Of a DNA stretch of 64,000 bases, positions 59,941-64,000 are shown piece by piece. Source of the DNA: Paraphysomonas bandaiensis (Eukaryota; Chrysophyceae); assembly GCA_965644295.1 (NCBI GenBank), contig CBFFRP010000363.1:434001-498000 (forward strand), in the 5' to 3' direction. Every line of letters starts with the position of its first letter. The first letter of the stretch is position 1. The position numbers and the translations under genes are program-made. The notes under the pieces are model-generated. The model was not told the DNA's origin. It searched no databases and worked only from the letters and a program-made list of their open reading frames with translations.

Positions 59941-62900
59941 ATGCCTATTCAAAGCATCGGTGTCGGCCAGCAGCGGCTAAGAGCCAAGGAGTGCTACTGG
60001 ATCCCGCACCCCTCCAAGTACACCTCTCTCTGTCTCTGATATCGCTCATGATGATTTAACTGCCTGTAAACAGAGTGTACAAGATGGTTATGATCCAGCA
60101 GATTGAAGGGGATACTTGCATAGCGACCACCACTGACGACAACACTGAGATCGAGCTGGATATTCCAGAGTGCCCCTTTTATCCGGTGAATCCCTGTGCA
60201 GTGGACGACATGACCTCTCTTCATCATCTGCATGAGGTAGATTCTTTTCTCTATAGCGTGTAAGATATTGTGATATCCATTATACAGGCCGGTATACTCA
60301 GTAATCTCGAGGAGAGATCCAGGCTGCATAATCAGCTGCCGTATACTTACGTCGCTAATGTTCTCATTGCCGTGAACCCGCTCCGTAAAGTTCCTGATTA
60401 TCCATATGAGGTAGTTTTGTACGTGCTATTGCAATATTCGAAGTGTAATTCATGGCATGTAGAGATATCTCAATACCCCTATCAGTGCTGTTCCCCCCCA
60501 CCCTTACGGCATCGCTGAGATTGCATATCGGCAAATGACGCTCCCGAAGGTATCCAACAGGTAAAACTAATCTACGAACAGATATCAGGAGTTAATTGTT
60601 TTACCAGAAATCAGTCAATCGTGATATCAGGAGAGAGCGGTGCAGGAAAAACAGAAACAGCCAAGATAGTACTCAGATACTTGTGCTGGCGGTCTACTCA
60701 TACTGACAACCCTTCTGCACCAGCTCACGTTGGAAAGGTATTAGTCATATACTTGTGATAGCGCATTGTATACTCTTTAACTCGATATATTTGTACGATA
60801 ACAGCTACTTAAGGGAGAACGTTCTCTCGACCATGCCCTGCTGCAAACGAACCCTATCCTTGAGGCTTTCGGTACGTGTCCGCTTCAACTTCGTCTCTCC
60901 TTTATATGCCATATTATGTTTCAGGTAATGCCAAAACGCAGAGAAATGATAACTCTAGTAGATTTGGGAAGTTCTTGAAACTTCAGTTTGACGACAGAAA
61001 TGGCTTTAACATGGTATATATCGATAGTGTCAAGCTTCTTTTTTTATTCGAGTGTAGGTTGCGGCGGGCATTGATACTTACCTATTAGAGAAGAGCAGGG
61101 TCGTCTCTGTCACGGAGGGGGAAAGAAATTATCATGTCTTTTACGAGGTATGAGTACATAAATCTCGTTTTGGTGCACTTGGTGACTGGCGAGCAGATGT
61201 TGGGTGGCGCCAGTCTTAATTTAAAGAAGAAGTGGCGATTAAAAAACATCCGGAACTACCGCTATCTGACAATGAGTTCAGAATACGAGGTCAGCGATAT
61301 GTTGAATAGAATATTAGTGTGATAAGACCTCTGTAGATTGAAGGAATAGACAACAAGACTAACTTCTCGGTGCTGAGAGAAGCGATGGATTTCGTGGGCA
61401 TGTCTAGCGGGTATAGTGTCTTTAGATGTTCTATATTTTTTTCATGCAATGTTATTCATGCAGCGTGGAGCAGGACTGCGTGTTTAAGACTATCAGTGCT
61501 ATTCTCTCTCTAGGTAATGCCGAATTCAAGGATGTACTCGACGAAGTTGGCCACGAAGTGGCAACCATTGCAGAAACCTACATTGTAGACAGAGTGGCAG
61601 AACTGCTAGGTATTTTTTCATTTTTTGCCTGCCGCATGGTTGACACTGATATGATGTACTATCAGGAGTCGACAAGACTGCTCTTGAGCAGTCACTTCTC
61701 ACCAAGTATATTGGCATGGAACATGCGTCCAACTACAGAAGACACAGCAACATACGCAGTCCACGAAATGCGGTGCAAGCCGCATATTCCCGCGATGCTA
61801 TGGCAAAGTCAATATATCAGGTATGTGATGCGTGATCAGAATGAAATAAAATTATTTTTTGCGACAGAGGACTTTTGAGTGGATTGTGAAGCGTATTTCT
61901 CAGTCCCTCAACCATCAGAGTGGGGTTGATTTACCTTTTATTGGAGTCCTGGACATATTTGGGTTTGAAGATTTTGCGTCCAATGGTTTAGAACAGCTGT
62001 TGATTAACTATGCCAACGAGGCTCTACAGCTAATTTATAGCAAAGAGGTGTTGGTTGGTGAGCATGAGCTATTCGTAGAAGAAGGGTTACAGGAGGTGCA
62101 CGTTGGTGATAGCTTCCGATCTAACGAGGGCTGCATTGAGTTGATTGGTGTTGGGAGCAAGAGTATCGTATCCTATCTGGACTCCGTATGTGTACGGGCA
62201 GGGATCGAGGAAGAAGTCTTTACATCGTTGCTACATACCAATATTGTGGACAATCCTTTCTTTCCGCCCCCACGAACAGTTGAGAAGAAAGAAAAGTTTC
62301 GCGTCAAGCATTATGCGAGAACTGTCACGTACACTGTGGGCACATTTATTTCTCGGAACATGGATGTTAGGCTTACCGAGCTAGATGAGCTACTGCTCTC
62401 CAGCAGTCACAATGCTAAATGCGGCTTGTTTGGAGACATCGGGGGTAATATAATGCAAGGAAATAGCACACCTGGATCTGGCTATGAGTCTGACGACAAC
62501 GGACCATCGACTCGAACTAGTAGGGTGAGCAGTATGTCTCGGGTTGACTCTATAAAACAAAAATTTACAGAAGATGACTCCCCAACCCGCCCTCTAAGCT
62601 TATCCATCGAAGGGAATACACTGGGGCGAAACACGACACCTTCTGTTCCCGGTAAAAGGTCAGGGAAGGCGTATACAGTAGCCGGTTCGTTCGTGAAAAG
62701 TATGTCGGAATTGACGAAGACACTATCCTCAACGAAGTGCTCTTTCATTCGATGTATTAAACCGAACGCCAGTATGACACCTGGAAAGTTTGAGAATCAG
62801 TGTGTAGTGGACCAGCTGCGCTGCCTTGGTGTCGTTCAAACGTGTGAAGTGTTGCAAGCAGGGATGCCAACGAGAATAAAGATGACTGAACTCGAACAAA

Positions 62901-64000
62901 TGTACAGACCGCTACTTCCAGACAAACTACAGCGTATACTGCGTAACATATCTGAACACGGCTTCGTACGTGCAGTTATGTGGGCGTTCCAGATCCCGTT
63001 GGACTCGTATAAAATTGGAAAAACGAGAGTATTTTTTCGAGTTGGAAAGATCGCATTGTTGAAGGAACTGACAGAGGTAGATATGAACTCGGACAGAGGA
63101 AAATGGCTTGCTGATAGATTAAGGAAATATGTCAGTCGATTGTGGTGGAGAAAGTCGCTAACTAAGTTATTTTGCGACAGTGCGTGGAAATCTCTTCTGC
63201 GCCATTGTCGAAATAGGAGGAATGCAGTAAGAACGATCGAGAATGCGTGGTGGACATTTGGTAACTCTGAGAAGAAGTGGCGACGGAAATATATTAGGCG
63301 TAAATGGCGAATAGCTATTCTAGCTGTCCGCTGTCAGAATCGCCTAATTAGTGACTATCACCTCATAAAGGAGGCCACTGCGATGAGGCTGTCGGCGGAA
63401 GCAGACGCAGAGGAGGCGATTAGGCGCATGGATGAAAAAGCGGCAGCAGAGGAGACTCCAGAAATGGATGACACAACGGTATCCACTGAGAAACCTGGGA
63501 GTGAAGATGGTGACATTTCTGATAACGAAGAAACTGCAAGTAGGGTCCGGTCAGAGAGTTTGTCCGCTGCAAAAATGCGGACTGAAATGCAAGCCCTTGT
63601 TGCCGCATCCAGTTTAGCGACTGTTAGTGTTTGTCTTTTCCGATGGACGAAGATAAAATTATTTGCCGCCTTTGAAACCTGGCTCTGTGTGCTTCCCAAG
63701 GACGTGCTGGAAAGACAGCAGCGGGTCAGACGCCTGTCATCGCAATCTGTGCACGGTGGGATGCGAAGGAGTATAGTAGCTAGAGATGACTCCTTGGATG
63801 ATGTTAGTTCACAGGACGATGGCATCGGGTGTGAGGAAACTGTATCTCTTGAGTCGGTGGGTGCAGGACCCACTGTGGATTCGACTTCCTCACAGCGCCA
63901 ATCCTCTAAAGTAGCTCACATGGTGATGAACAAGAAGGAAAGGGATCACAAGTCATTACAATCTCCGGCATTGAATAGACAGTTGTCAGCCTCGCCACTT
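59941..64000 (+). CDS. Myosin heavy chain, 3' truncated by the window
   Basis: Thirteen exons join in phase: 59941-60017, 60074-60236, 60288-60418, 60486-60560, 60608-60737, 60805-60871, 60925-61013, 61058-61147, 61197-61289, 61337-61410, 61464-61609, 61666-61820 and 61868-64000. Head motifs in order: WIPHPSK (start of the SH3-like part), [16 protein letters not shown]-loop GESGAGKTE, switch 1 [17 protein letters not shown], switch 2 LDIFGFED, the actin-binding region [10 protein letters not shown], the SH1-helix region [19 protein letters not shown] and the converter [10 protein letters not shown]. All nucleotide-binding residues are present. A Ser/Thr-rich insert of about 70 residues ([16 protein letters not shown]) lengthens loop 2. 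After the converter come Arg/Trp-rich segments ([30 protein letters not shown]) that look like degenerate IQ motifs, then an acidic Ser-rich tail that runs off the window. Class cannot be assigned. Confidence 0.92.

Overview
The window comes from a nuclear genome of an intron-rich, probably unicellular eukaryote. Almost every gene is broken by short GT-AG introns, mostly 44-110 nt, that splice in frame when joined by hand. TAA, TAG and TGA all act as stops. An N-myristoylated EF-hand/PH/CAMK kinase resembling the inverted CDPK7 type points towards stramenopiles, alveolates or rhizarians. This is an inference from domain architecture only; no rRNA or mitochondrial marker is present to settle it.

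Layout. 1-4838 (+): 3' part of an exportin-4-like nuclear transport receptor. 4839-8745: no gene; holds a 1.1-kb element with 330-bp inverted arms. 8746-13780 (-): 28-exon EF-hand/PH/protein kinase. 14495-19415 (+): 1,621-residue armadillo-like protein. 19416-21216: dispersed repeats. 21217-23817 (-): secreted exostosin-like/DUF3431 protein. 24328-25499 (+): NPPY-motif methyltransferase-like protein. 25787-26740: small inverted repeat and a decayed retrotransposon gag. 27339-29640 (-): FAIM1-like/PX/PDZ protein. 30160-31473 (+): GH26-like glycosidase with a C-terminal membrane anchor, separated from its divergent neighbour by a TACA microsatellite. 31618-32494: hAT-like transposon relic. 33844-38690 (-): Tudor/Tudor/MYND/UBA protein. 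39771-41979 (-): acidic membrane protein with internal repeats. 42508-44763 (+): secretory protein with 34 near-identical 18-residue units, each carrying a furin/kexin-like basic site. 47533-48222: about 690 bp of TATG microsatellite just upstream of a 2OG-Fe(II) oxygenase-like gene (48339-49397, +). 49698-51577: repeat block with a near-perfect 620-bp inverted repeat and a long hairpin. 52328-56667 (-): SHPRH-like SNF2/RING ATPase. 57068-57850 (+): unrecognised protein. 59941-64000 (+): myosin heavy chain, truncated by the window edge.

The genes do not form a pathway; they are housekeeping and signalling genes (nuclear export, chromatin/ubiquitin, calcium signalling, actin motor, glycan handling) with repeat-rich spacers. 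The most unusual items are the tandem-repeat secretory precursor, the FAIM1-PX-PDZ and Tudor-MYND-UBA architectures, and the young inverted-repeat block. Exon boundaries were chosen by splice consensus and phase agreement and need transcript support.
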